Assembly (NCBI RefSeq): GCF_016595155.1
Contig: NZ_JAENGP010000010.1
Span: 62,001-126,000 of the forward strand
DNA from: Advenella mandrilli
GTDB lineage: Bacteria > Pseudomonadota > Gammaproteobacteria > Burkholderiales > Burkholderiaceae_B
DNA length: 64,000 bases
Direction: 5' to 3'
The position numbers were made by a program, and so were the translations under genes. Positions 27,800 to 35,312 of this stretch are shown here, in pieces. A model generated the notes under the pieces. That model was not told the origin of the DNA, did no database searches, and worked only from the letters and a program-made list of their open reading frames with translations. Each line of letters begins with the position of its first letter. The first letter of the stretch is position 1.

Positions 27800-30063
27800 T
27801 TGATCAGCTCAATCCCGAACAGCGTACTGCGGTAACGTCATCAGCGCGGTACGCGCTGGTTCTGGCAGGCGCCGGAAGTGGTAAAACCAAGGTTCTCACT
27901 ACTCGCATGGCCTGGCTCATTCAAACGGGCCAGGTTTCACCTTATGGCTTGCTGGCCGTCACATTTACCAATAAAGCCGCCAAGGAAATGCTTGCCCGTT
28001 TAACGGGCATGTTGCCCATTGATGCCCGGGGCATGTGGATAGGCACTTTTCATGGCTTGTGCAACCGCCTTTTGCGTACCCATTACCGTGATGCCGGCTT
28101 GCCTCAGGGGTTTCAAATTCTTGATACGGCAGACCAGCTGTCGGCCATCAAACGCCTGATTAAAACCGGCAATATCGATGATGAGAAATTTCCGGCCAAA
28201 GAGATGCAGCGTTTTATCAATGCGGCCAAGGAAAAGGGTGAGCGTCCTGAAACCATGGAAGTATGGGATGCGCATCGCCAGCGGATGGTGGATATTTATC
28301 AGCTATACCAGGAACAATGTCAGCGTGAAGGGGTGGTTGATTTTGCCGAACTGCTGTTGCGTGCCTATGAATTGCTGGCCAGAAATGCGCCGGTTCGTGA
28401 ACACTACCAGCGCCGCTTCAAACATATCCTGGTAGACGAATTTCAGGACACCAATGACCTGCAGTACAAGTGGCTTTGTCTGCTTGCCGGTCAAGAGGCC
28501 TCAATGTTTGCCGTGGGTGATGATGACCAGTCCATCTACGCATTTCGTGGTGCCAATGTGGGTAATATGACCGCTTTCGAGCGTGATTACGCCAAAGGTA
28601 ATATTATCCGGCTTGAGCAAAACTACCGTTCTTATGGCAATATCCTGGATGCAGCCAATGCCTTGATTGAACATAACAATGATCGCATGGGTAAAAACCT
28701 GTGGACCGACCGTGGTGCCGGTGAACCCTTGCGCATCATAGAGCAACCCACCGATTTGCAAGAATCGCAATGGCTGATGGAAGAGATCAAGGCACTGCTT
28801 AATGACGGGCGAGCAAGACGTGATATTGCCATCCTGTACCGCAGCAACGCACAGTCGCGCACGATAGAGCATGCCCTGTTCTCAGCCCGGATTCCTTACA
28901 AGGTTTATGGTGGCCTGCGCTTTTTCGAGCGTCAGGAAGTCAAGCATGTGCTGGCTTACCTGCGCCTGGTGGCCAATTTGGGTGACGATACCTCTTTCAT
29001 GCGGGTGGTTAATTTTCCCACTCGGGGTATTGGTGCCCGTACCCTTGAAAACCTGACCGATGCCTCACGTCAAATTGGTTGCAGCATGGCGCATGCCATT
29101 GGTGCGGTTTCAGGAAAAGGGGGGGGCAATCTTGCCTCGTTTGTGCAACTTATCAAGCAAATGGCCGAGGTGGGGCAAACCGTTACCTTACCCGAACTGG
29201 TGCAGCACGTTATTGAAATCTCAGGATTAAAAGAGCATTACGAAAAAGAGCGCGAGGGAGCGGAACGCCTTGAGAACTTAAGTGAGTTGATTAATGCGGC
29301 AACCGTGTTTTCTCTTGAAGAAAACTACGAGGGGATGCCCGCCAGCAAGGCGGTAGAACCCCCTGTTCCCGTTGACCCGGATATCATGTTTCAGGAAGCC
29401 ATTTCCCCGCTGGCCGCGTTTTTATCTCATGCTTCACTGGAAGCGGGCGATAACCAGGCCAAGGCAGGAGAAGATGCCATCCAGCTAATGACCATTCATG
29501 CCGCCAAAGGTCTTGAGTTTGAAGTGGTATTTATTACCGGCGTTGAAGAAGGGCTGTTTCCGCATGAGAACAGCCTGATGGCTGATGGCGGGCTTGAAGA
29601 AGAGCGCCGTCTTATGTACGTAGCCATTACCCGTGCCCGCGAGCGCCTGTATATTAGCATGGCGCAAAGTCGAATGTTGCATGGTCAAACCCGTTATTCC
29701 ATTCGCTCACGTTTTCTGGATGAGCTCCCTGAAGCCTGCATTAAATGGTTAACACCCAAGGTTGCCACTTATGGTGCAAGCCAAAATAGCTGGGGAAGCG
29801 GTACGTCCCACCCGCGTGATGCCTTTGGGCGTCCCCAAAGCGGAATCATGGCACCGCGTGCGTCACGTACTGTAAGCAGTGGTGTGCAGGTTGGGCAGCA
29901 ACAATTCAAAATTGGCCAAGGTGTGCGTCATGCCAAGTTTGGTGATGGAACCATTATTAATTTAAGTGGTCAAGGTAACGATGCTCAGGCACAAATTATT
30001 TTCCAGAATGCCGGTGCCAAAACCCTGGCATTGGGTATTGCCAAGCTGGAAGTGATTGCCTGA
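27796..30063 (+). CDS. uvrD: DNA helicase II, UvrD
   Basis: UvrD is the SF1A 3'-5' helicase of nucleotide-excision and mismatch repair. The 755-residue protein has the Q-motif LNPEQRTAVT, motif I LAGAGSGKTKVL, II VDEFQDTN, III GDDDQSIYAFRGA, IV LEQNYRS, V MTIHAAKGLEFE and VI YVAITRARERLY. The last 50 residues (FKIGQGVRHAKFGDGTIINL) form the Tudor-like domain typical of UvrD/PcrA and absent from Rep. It overlaps the desaturase gene by 4 bases, so they are probably co-transcribed. Confidence 0.96.
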   Translation: MIDQLNPEQRTAVTSSARYALVLAGAGSGKTKVLTTRMAWLIQTGQVSPYGLLAVTFTNKAAKEMLARLTGMLPIDARGMWIGTFHGLCNRLLRTHYRDAGLPQGFQILDTADQLSAIKRLIKTGNIDDEKFPAKEMQRFINAAKEKGERPETMEVWDAHRQRMVDIYQLYQEQCQREGVVDFAELLLRAYELLARNAPVREHYQRRFKHILVDEFQDTNDLQYKWLCLLAGQEASMFAVGDDDQSIYAFRGANVGNMTAFERDYAKGNIIRLEQNYRSYGNILDAANALIEHNNDRMGKNLWTDRGAGEPLRIIEQPTDLQESQWLMEEIKALLNDGRARRDIAILYRSNAQSRTIEHALFSARIPYKVYGGLRFFERQEVKHVLAYLRLVANLGDDTSFMRVVNFPTRGIGARTLENLTDASRQIGCSMAHAIGAVSGKGGGNLASFVQLIKQMAEVGQTVTLPELVQHVIEISGLKEHYEKEREGAERLENLSELINAATVFSLEENYEGMPASKAVEPPVPVDPDIMFQEAISPLAAFLSHASLEAGDNQAKAGEDAIQLMTIHAAKGLEFEVVFITGVEEGLFPHENSLMADGGLEEERRLMYVAITRARERLYISMAQSRMLHGQTRYSIRSRFLDELPEACIKWLTPKVATYGASQNSWGSGTSHPRDAFGRPQSGIMAPRASRTVSSGVQVGQQQFKIGQGVRHAKFGDGTIINLSGQGNDAQAQIIFQNAGAKTLALGIAKLEVIA

Positions 30064-30081
30064 TTCGCGTGCCAATTAACG

Positions 30082-30102
30082 GGGGGGCTTTATGAGCCCC
30101 CT
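30082..30102 (+). terminator. GC hairpin after uvrD
   Basis: GGGGGCT-TTATG-AGCCCCC is a perfect 7-bp stem starting about 20 bases after the uvrD stop. There is no T-tract after it, so it is either a weak terminator or a 3' stabilising structure upstream of the small lipoprotein gene. Confidence 0.4.
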
Positions 30103-30119
30103 ATGAAACGAGGTGGAAA

Positions 30120-30281
30120 ATGAAGAGAACACTGTTGCTGTCATGCTGTTTGTTAGGGCTTTTGGCGGGTTGCACAGCCGGCTCCGAAAATGCTTCATTA
30201 AGCGGTTCCAAAGTAGAGATGTACGGCATTATGGATATTGGTGTTGGTTATACTAACCAAAAAACAACATTTTCCAAATAA
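30120..30281 (+). CDS. 53-residue lipoprotein with a porin-N-terminus-like segment
   Basis: The ATG at 30120, preceded by GAGG, opens a 53-codon frame. Residues 1-18 are a lipoprotein signal (MKRTLLLSCC, lipobox LAGC, Cys18). After a short linker the protein reads VEMYGIMDIGVGYTNQK. That resembles the first beta strand of Burkholderiales general porins, which start with a (V/T)xLYGxxDxGxxY pattern. Nothing further of a porin follows: the frame ends and the tRNA promoter begins 35 bases later. It is either a genuine small outer-membrane lipoprotein or a decayed porin. Codon use looks normal. Confidence 0.6.
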   Translation: MKRTLLLSCCLLGLLAGCTAGSENASLSGSKVEMYGIMDIGVGYTNQKTTFSK

Positions 30282-30315
30282 ACTGCCTGATTTTTAATTG
30301 TTTTGGCACGAAGTG

Positions 30316-30344
30316 TTGACGGAGTTATAGTTGATGCATATAAT
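30316..30344 (+). promoter_or_regulatory. Consensus sigma-70 promoter of tRNA-Val
   Basis: TTGACG (30316-30321), a 17-base spacer, then TATAAT (30339-30344) lie just before the tRNA at 30360. This is nearly perfect sigma-70 consensus with correct spacing, as expected for a stable RNA gene. Confidence 0.85.
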
Positions 30345-30359
30345 TATATTCTTTCCTGA

Positions 30360-30436
30360 AGGCGGTTAGCTCAGTTGGTTAGAGCGCTACGTTGACATCG
30401 TAGAGGTCGCTGGTTCGACTCCAGTACCGCCTACCA
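30360..30436 (+). tRNA. tRNA-Val(GAC)
   Basis: The cloverleaf folds fully: acceptor AGGCGGT/ACCGCCT, D stem GCTC/GAGC, anticodon stem CTACG/CGTAG with loop TTGACAT (anticodon GAC, reading GUC and GUU), and T arm GCTGG-TTCGACT-CCAGT. The 3' CCA is encoded (30434-30436). Total 77 bases. The 3' side is followed by a terminator and then by an integrase remnant, which marks the gene as a past integration site. Confidence 0.97.
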
Positions 30437-30472
30437 AATGCTTAAAGACAAGCTAGGAAATAATAAGACAAG

Positions 30473-30505
30473 ACCCCGATAAATCAAGCATTTACGGGGT
30501 TTTTT
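30473..30505 (+). terminator. Intrinsic terminator after tRNA-Val
   Basis: ACCCCG-A-TAAA pairs with TTTACGGGGT and is followed by six T (stem 30473-30500, tail to 30505). It lies 37 bases after the CCA end of the tRNA. Confidence 0.85.
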
Positions 30506-30550
30506 GTTGTCTGGACGGGGTATAAGTTAAGACAAAAGGGGACTTGAAGA

Positions 30551-30609
30551 TACCCCCATTAGGGGGTACATTTGGGGGTATAACTTGATACCCCTAATGG
30601 AGATACCCC
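30551..30609. repeat. Cluster of TACCCC/GGGGTA inverted repeats
   Basis: Five TACCCC or GGGGTA units occur within 60 bases: TACCCCC at 30551, GGGGGTA at 30562 and 30574, TACCCC at 30589 and 30604. The first pair makes a perfect palindrome around ATTA. CCATTAGGG (30556-30564) is also inverted as CCCTAATGG. They lie directly before the integrase remnant, where an intact element would have its integrase promoter and operator. Confidence 0.7.
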
Positions 30610-30610
30610 A

Positions 30611-30780
30611 ATGGCACTGACCCCGGCTACCAGAAGAAGGTGGAAAAGCGGGTAAAAGAGATTGAGGCCGAAAACAGCTTTAAAGCCATCGGTACAGAAT
30701 GGTTTGAGACCAGAAGCAAAGGATTGAAGTAGCTGGTAACCACAATATAAGGCAGGTTACGCACGCACTGGCAAGTATAG
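30611..30780 (+). pseudogene. Relic of a P4-type tyrosine integrase beside tRNA-Val
   Basis: ATGGCACTGACC at 30611 looks like the family start (MALT). A second frame then reads NGTDPGYQKKVEKRVKE from about 30610, followed by IEAENSFKAIGTEWFETRS and KGLK to a stop at 30730. The same frame, past the stop, reads LVTTI, a stop, and GRLRTHWQV to 30777. This is the segment after the DUF4102 domain of P4-type integrases (GxDP..., then NSFxAIxxEWF, then RLR-H). The N-terminal domain appears deleted and the catalytic domain is missing. Only about 170 bases survive. It marks an old integration at the tRNA 3' end, now lost. Confidence 0.72.
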
Positions 30781-30869
30781 TAAAGCCACCCGAAAAAAAG
30801 ACGGGTTAAGTATTTTAGTTGTCCTATGCCTACGTTAAATGAAAATTTACATCACTTTTTAAAGTCAGA

Positions 30870-31109
30870 ATGATGCCTATTCAAAATTTGTACCGAATTG
30901 CCTCCATATTGGTTTTTGCCACGCTTGTGTCGGGCTGTTTTTCAACAAACCGGGTATCTTCAAATCTCGTGAGTGAATGTGGATGGTGGGGGAATTGCTC
31001 CTATGAAGGCTCATACGAAGCCGGAGAGGAAGCATTTGCTGAACGTGAAGCGGCGCGTTTGAATCGGGCTCAATCCGTAAGGATGAGAAGTAGCTACAGA
31101 AGGTTCTGA
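30870..31109 (+). CDS. Small lipoprotein, function unknown
   Basis: The 79-residue protein has a signal peptide with the lipobox LVSGC (Cys23), then a short mature part containing VSECGWWGNCSYEGSYEAGEE, an acidic helix (EEAFAEREAARLNRAQ) and a basic end. A second ATG at 30873 is an equal start choice. The ribosome site is weak. Two mature cysteines in ECGWWGNC could form a disulfide. I do not recognise the family. It stands alone after the integrase relic and before a strong terminator. Confidence 0.68.
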   Translation: MMPIQNLYRIASILVFATLVSGCFSTNRVSSNLVSECGWWGNCSYEGSYEAGEEAFAEREAARLNRAQSVRMRSSYRRF

Positions 31110-31144
31110 TGGCGTAGCAGACGACGTTAGGGGCGAAAGGCAGA

Positions 31145-31180
31145 AAAAAGGCTTGCCCATTTTGCATGCAAGCCTTTTTT
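31145..31180 (+). terminator. Intrinsic terminator after the small lipoprotein gene
   Basis: AAAAAGGCTTGC pairs with GCAAGCCTTTTTT around an 11-base loop. The A-run and T-run on both sides make it usable in either direction, so it may also end the minus-strand cysI unit. Confidence 0.88.
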
Positions 31181-31254
31181 ATTTAGGCAGGACGGTTGAC
31201 AATTAAGCCCAACATCCGCCTGCTTAATGAGAATTTCCCTTATGCAGCCTTATC

Positions 31255-31740
31255 CTATGAACCATAAACACCAACCAGCCTGTTCAATAAGCTGCCTGGT
31301 GCCGTGCTGGTTTTATGTGATTCGGCAAGCTGGGCGGCTTCAAGCCAGCGCTCTTCAGGAAAGGTTTTGGAGACTTTTGCGCTACTGAACCCACAAGTAA
31401 TCATGGCGGTAAACTGGTCTGGTAATACATGGCCACCGGCCCGTATTTCACCTTTAAACTGATGCCGTTCACGAATCAGCTTGGCCTGTGTAAATCCCCG
31501 GCCATCCCTGAATTTCGGGAAATCAATCAGAACCAGCTCTACCTGTGGCAACAGTCCGGCAATGTCGGCCACATTATCGCCAGGGTTTAACCATATTCCT
31601 TTGCGAACTGGCAGGTTTTCAATTTCTGCCCATCTGTCTACCGTAATGGCAATGCTGCCATCACCGGGAAGCGCATCTTCAGCACCCACATATTGCCATT
31701 GATCCTGGGCGGGTTTTCCAAATTTATTTACCAGCAACAT
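31255..31740 (-). CDS. DUF934 protein, sulfite-reduction partner
   Basis: From the ATG at 31740 the protein has 161 residues. It contains VDRWAEIENLPVRKGIWLNPGDNV, LVLIDFPKFRDGRGFTQAKLIRERHQFKGEIRAGGHVLPDQF, the conserved core of DUF934. These proteins accompany CysI-type sulfite reductases and are presumed to help electron delivery or assembly. AAGGAGG stands 7 bases before this ATG, and the start lies inside the end of cysI (17-base overlap), so the longer frame to 31815 is rejected. It is the last gene of the cysI operon. Confidence 0.92.
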   Translation of the reverse strand: MLLVNKFGKPAQDQWQYVGAEDALPGDGSIAITVDRWAEIENLPVRKGIWLNPGDNVADIAGLLPQVELVLIDFPKFRDGRGFTQAKLIRERHQFKGEIRAGGHVLPDQFTAMITCGFSSAKVSKTFPEERWLEAAQLAESHKTSTAPGSLLNRLVGVYGS

Positions 31741-33751
31741 TAAGTGCCTCCTTGAAGGGTGCAGCGCCAATGCGGTGATAGGTCTGCAGGAAAGTTTCAT
31801 CGTTGGTGCGGTCACGAAGATAAATATTCATGATTTCTTCTACCACCACAGGAACGTCTTCAAACGTAACGGAAGACCCCAGGATTTTGCCAACCACCGC
31901 GTTTTCATCGGCAGAGCCGCCAAGCGTGATTTGATAGAATTCCTGGCCGTTTTTATCTACGCCCAGAATGCCAATATTGGCAATGTGGTGATGGGCGCAC
32001 GCATTAATACAACCCGAAATGTTCAGGGTAAGTTTGCCCAGATCATGTTCAATTTTCTTTTTATGAACCATGATCGCAATCTCTTGGGCGACAGGAATAG
32101 AGCGGGCATTGGCCAGGCTGCAGTAGTCCATGCCAGGGCAGGCAATCATGTCGGTGACCAGACCGATGTTGTCGGTTGCCAAACTGGCGTTGGTCAGTGT
32201 TTGCCAAACCTCGAAAAGGTCTTCTTTTTTCACGTGTGGCAGAACCAGGTTTTGTTCGTGCGTGACCCTGATTTCATTCAGGGAATACTTTTCAGCCAGC
32301 CCGGCCACCAGATCCATTTCATCGGCACTCATATCACCGGGAATCCCACCTTGCGGTTTCAGGGAAATGACGGCGCTGATATAAGCGGCTTGCTTATGCG
32401 GGTAAGTATTTTGTTTAACCCAGCGGGCAAAGGCAGGATTGTTTGCCAGTGACGCTTCAAATGCGGGAAATTTGCCGCTGCCTGCCTCGAAGGATGCCGT
32501 CACAAAGCGGGCATTAAAGTGCTCAACCAGTTCATTGCTAACCAGCGGGCGGTCATCGGGCAGGGCGTCAAATTCTTCCTCTATCATGCGGATAAAGTTT
32601 TCTGGCTTCAGTTCCCGGACCAGGATTTTGATGCGTGCCTTATACAGGTTGTCACGACGTCCGAGCGCATTGTAAACACGGACAATGGCTTCAACATATT
32701 TAAGCAGATCTTGCTGTGGTAACCATGACCTTACCTTGGTGGCTACAATAGGCGTCCTGCCAAGGCCGCCACCAGCGTGTACTTCAAAACCTGTTTCGCC
32801 AGCTTCGTTTTTCAGAACCCGCAAGCCAATATCATGCAGCCGGATGGCAGCCCTGTCATTGGCACTGCCGGTAATGGCAATCTTGAATTTGCGAGGTAAA
32901 TAGGTAAATTCAGGATGGTCGGTAGACCACTGGCGCAGGATTTCCGCATAAACACGAGGGTCAATATCTTCATCAAAAGCTGCACCGGCAAACTGGTCGG
33001 TGGTCACGTTGCGTATGCAATTGCCGCTGGTCTGGATGGCGTGCAAGTCGACATCGGCCAGGGCGGATAAGGCATCGGCAGCCTGGTCCAGCCGTATCCA
33101 GTTGAACTGTATGTTCTGGCGCGTGGTGAAATGGCCGTAACCCTTGTCATAAGTGCGTGCTACATAGGCCAGCTGTTTTAATTGTTCGGCGCTAAGTGTG
33201 CCATAAGGAATGGCTACCCTAAGCATATAGGCATGCAATTGCAAATATAGGCCGTTCATTAAACGGTAGGTCTTGAACTCATCCTCGGTAAGCTCTCCGC
33301 TTAAACGGCGTTGCACCTGCTCACCAAAAAAACGGGCGCGGTTTTTCAGGAACGCGTGCTCATTGTCATCATATTGGTAAATGCCGGCCTTGCTGTTGGC
33401 CTGGCGCGGTTGCAGGGTCTGGCTGAAGGCAGGGTTGCCGTTTTCGCCATCTCCGGACTGTTTGCCCAGATCGGGGCGCACGGATGGGCCTTTGCTGCGG
33501 ATGCGCTCTTTGTAATCACAGGGCACGGGAATATTGTTTTCCCGGATGGCCGGCAATTCTTGAACACCGACAACAAAATTATGGTCGCTGGCCTGCTGTG
33601 CGATGTCACGTGCCGCTTCGATGTTTTCTTGATTGAATAATGAGGCTGACTGCAATTCTTGCACCCACTCATTGTTTTCTCCCAGCCAGACTACAATTCC
33701 GTCATGCAGGCGGTTTGCCGAGAAAAGTGTCAATTCAGCCGTATTGCTCAT
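31724..33751 (-). CDS. cysI: Siroheme sulfite/nitrite reductase with N-terminal DUF2849-like extension
   Basis: The 675-residue protein matches the CysI hemoprotein, which reduces sulfite to sulfide with six electrons. The [4Fe-4S]-siroheme ligands are Cys538 and Cys544 (CPGMDYC) and Cys581 and Cys585 (GCINAC). Substrate-binding basic residues lie in TTRQNIQF and SGNCIRNVTTDQFAG. The first 70 or so residues (LFSANRLHDGIVVWLGE...) do not belong to the reductase; they resemble the small DUF2849 proteins that in alphaproteobacteria are encoded next to cysI. AAGGAG precedes the ATG at 33751. Upstream is an AT-rich 460-base gap. Confidence 0.92.
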   Translation of the reverse strand: MSNTAELTLFSANRLHDGIVVWLGENNEWVQELQSASLFNQENIEAARDIAQQASDHNFVVGVQELPAIRENNIPVPCDYKERIRSKGPSVRPDLGKQSGDGENGNPAFSQTLQPRQANSKAGIYQYDDNEHAFLKNRARFFGEQVQRRLSGELTEDEFKTYRLMNGLYLQLHAYMLRVAIPYGTLSAEQLKQLAYVARTYDKGYGHFTTRQNIQFNWIRLDQAADALSALADVDLHAIQTSGNCIRNVTTDQFAGAAFDEDIDPRVYAEILRQWSTDHPEFTYLPRKFKIAITGSANDRAAIRLHDIGLRVLKNEAGETGFEVHAGGGLGRTPIVATKVRSWLPQQDLLKYVEAIVRVYNALGRRDNLYKARIKILVRELKPENFIRMIEEEFDALPDDRPLVSNELVEHFNARFVTASFEAGSGKFPAFEASLANNPAFARWVKQNTYPHKQAAYISAVISLKPQGGIPGDMSADEMDLVAGLAEKYSLNEIRVTHEQNLVLPHVKKEDLFEVWQTLTNASLATDNIGLVTDMIACPGMDYCSLANARSIPVAQEIAIMVHKKKIEHDLGKLTLNISGCINACAHHHIANIGILGVDKNGQEFYQITLGGSADENAVVGKILGSSVTFEDVPVVVEEIMNIYLRDRTNDETFLQTYHRIGAAPFKEALNVAGK

Positions 33752-34129
33752 TTATAAACTCCTTGAGCACTACATATCATTGCAATACCCATATTCATCA
33801 TAAAAAAATATAAAAATAAGCATATATGCATATAATTAAAATTCATATGATGCTGTAAAAGATAAAAATTTATTTATACTCTATACATTTTTCCTGCCTT
33901 TCTCTATACCCTTGATATATAAAGAAGTTATAAAGAAAGACTTTTTTGATATAAATAAGTATTAACGGGCTTTGCGGCGGGGTGGGTATTTCAGGATAGG
34001 GGTTACGGTGACGATGTAAGGCTGCAGATTGTTGTTTTTCATGCAGTATATGCAAGCGTGAAAGGCTGGGTAAAAAGAGATGTAGCACATGCGGGCGTGC
34101 CAGGGGAATGCTTTTTTAGAAACAAAGGT

Positions 34130-34162
34130 GGATAATGGCAATACTAAAGGCTGCCATTATCC
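34130..34162 (-). terminator. Inverted repeat after the gene at 34214
   Basis: GGATAATGGCA (34130-34140) is perfectly inverted as TGCCATTATCC (34152-34162). It lies about 50 bases past the stop of the minus-strand gene. Read in that direction it is followed by ACCTTTGTTTCT, a modest T-rich tail, so it is probably a terminator. The remainder of 33752-34129 is AT-rich leader DNA of cysI, without a gene I can support. Confidence 0.55.
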
Positions 34163-34213
34163 AGGTGTTATTAAGCCAGAAAAGGAACGGGCGGGTTGAA
34201 ACCGCTACTTGGC

Positions 34214-34450
34214 TTAATTAATAACCAGTTTGATGGTAGATATTGGAATATTAGCGTTATCCAAGGCTTCATCAATGAGTTCTTCAGGGGTTTTGGGAGA
34301 TTCCGGGGTTTGGTCGGTGGGATCAATATCCAGTTTTTGCATTAACAGTTTTTTGATTTCAACAATATTTTCCGGCACGGAATCATTGGGGTCCAAGGTA
34401 AGCTTTTCTGTGATGCCGTCCATGTTTTCGTAAGAAATATAGCGTGACAT
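34214..34450 (-). CDS. Hypothetical acidic protein, 78 residues
   Basis: The protein is soluble and acidic. It has no signal or membrane segment and contains ENIVEIKKLLMQKLDIDPTD, a Pro-rich bend (QTPESPKTPEELIDEAL) and ISTIKLVIN at the end. AAAGAGG lies about 7 bases before the ATG, and a hairpin follows the stop, which supports it as a real gene. I do not recognise the family. It lies in an islet of small genes. Confidence 0.6.
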   Translation of the reverse strand: MSRYISYENMDGITEKLTLDPNDSVPENIVEIKKLLMQKLDIDPTDQTPESPKTPEELIDEALDNANIPISTIKLVIN

Positions 34451-34544
34451 AAGTGCCTCTTTAAAAAAGTGAAATCTGCCTGGATGATGGCAGGATAAAA
34501 AATATGGAGTGTTATAAGCTTAACATTAAAAGGCAGCAGGCCTG

Positions 34545-34787
34545 TTACTGCTCATTGGCTTTAGTGACTTGATAATGTTGGCGATAAAATTCCCATTCTT
34601 CAATTTGTGTGCCATCGGGGAATTGGCAAATCCCATATTGGCCATTTTTTCCTTGCATGATAATAACTTTGCCGCCTTTTTGCTGGCAAAGCATTGACGC
34701 CGGGTTGGCCATTTCAATAGGTGCAGTAGCGGCACATGCTGAAAGCAGCAATACGCTAAAAACAGGATACCGTGTAAATTTCATCAT
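34545..34787 (-). CDS. DUF333 family lipoprotein
   Basis: The 80-residue protein has a lipoprotein signal (lipobox LLSAC, Cys18), then the DUF333 pattern: NPASMLCQQKGGKVIIMQGKNGQYGICQFPDGTQIEEWEFY. The domain has conserved Cys residues and a PDG turn. The family is common in proteobacteria, sometimes labelled putative hemolysin without good reason; its function is unknown. GGGAA precedes the ATG. Confidence 0.88.
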   Translation of the reverse strand: MMKFTRYPVFSVLLLSACAATAPIEMANPASMLCQQKGGKVIIMQGKNGQYGICQFPDGTQIEEWEFYRQHYQVTKANEQ

Positions 34788-34980
34788 AAATTCCCAATGC
34801 AGGCTTGCCTGATGTACGGTTAAATACCGGGCTTTCTGAACAAGCTGGGGGATGAAAAGATGCGATGTTCAGAAAGAAAAACGGTTATGCGGAAAAAAAG
34901 CTGATATATGAAAATAATAGGGAAGTTTTAACGGCAAGTAAAGAGAGCGGAATAAAGAATAGGCAGGATAAAGCAGGATA

Positions 34981-35015
34981 AAAAAAACGGACACATGGAA
35001 AGTCATGGTCCGTTT
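34981..35015 (-). terminator. Strong minus-strand terminator with no gene upstream
   Basis: Read on the minus strand, AAACGGAC at 35015-35008 is the reverse of GTCCGTTT at 34992-34985, with an inner CATG palindrome and then a run of T. No minus-strand ORF of note lies before it. It is interpreted as the end of the small RNA described at 34984-35045. Confidence 0.82.
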
Positions 35016-35045
35016 AAAAATCGGTGTTAGCCGACTACGGTGTAG
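34984..35045 (-). ncRNA. Candidate FNR-dependent small RNA
   Basis: On the minus strand a -10 hexamer TACAAT (35056-35051) lies 23 bases after a perfect FNR box, the class-II arrangement, predicting a start near 35045. The transcript would be about 60 bases. It has a short stem TCGG/CCGA around CTAACA, a T-rich linker, then the intrinsic terminator. The only start codon gives a five-codon ORF. This is a prediction from geometry; no known sRNA family is recognised. Confidence 0.5.
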
Positions 35046-35079
35046 ATTTCATTGTAAGGGTGTTTGTGGTTTTTTTATG

Positions 35080-35093
35080 TTGATATAAATCAA
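35080..35093. promoter_or_regulatory. Perfect FNR/ANR box
   Basis: TTGATATAAATCAA matches TTGAT-N4-ATCAA at every position. It centres about 42 bases before the predicted start of the minus-strand small RNA. A diverged copy of the same stretch lies about 80 bases to the right (35152-35183). Apart from these two elements and the terminator, 34788-35312 holds no gene I can support. Confidence 0.75.
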
Positions 35094-35312
35094 GGTCTTA
35101 TGGATGGTTTTAAATAAAACGGCAAATAGATATCAAGTTTTGTTTTGGGGTTGTTTTATGTTGAAATTATTAAGGTCTTTATGTTTTTATTTCAGGCAAG
35201 ATTGAAAATAGGGAAGATTAAAACAGGTATGATAATGCCCGAAAGACTCACACTCACTGCTTAAGCGTGTTTTGTGATAATAATAAATTATTCAGCAAAA
35301 TGGAATTTGAAA

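Noticed and set aside
30437-31180. An intact integrated element after tRNA-Val
   Set aside because: Only about 170 bases of a broken integrase remain. There is no second att copy of the tRNA 3' end in the window and no other phage or ICE genes.
33937-33958. Third FNR-like site, TTGATATAAATAAG, upstream of cysI
   Set aside because: Only the left half-site is intact and it lies about 190 bases from the cysI start. Too weak to call.
33870-34088. 72-codon minus-strand ORF upstream of cysI
   Set aside because: Unusual composition, no ribosome site, no recognisable motif, and it lies in the AT-rich leader region. Treated as chance.
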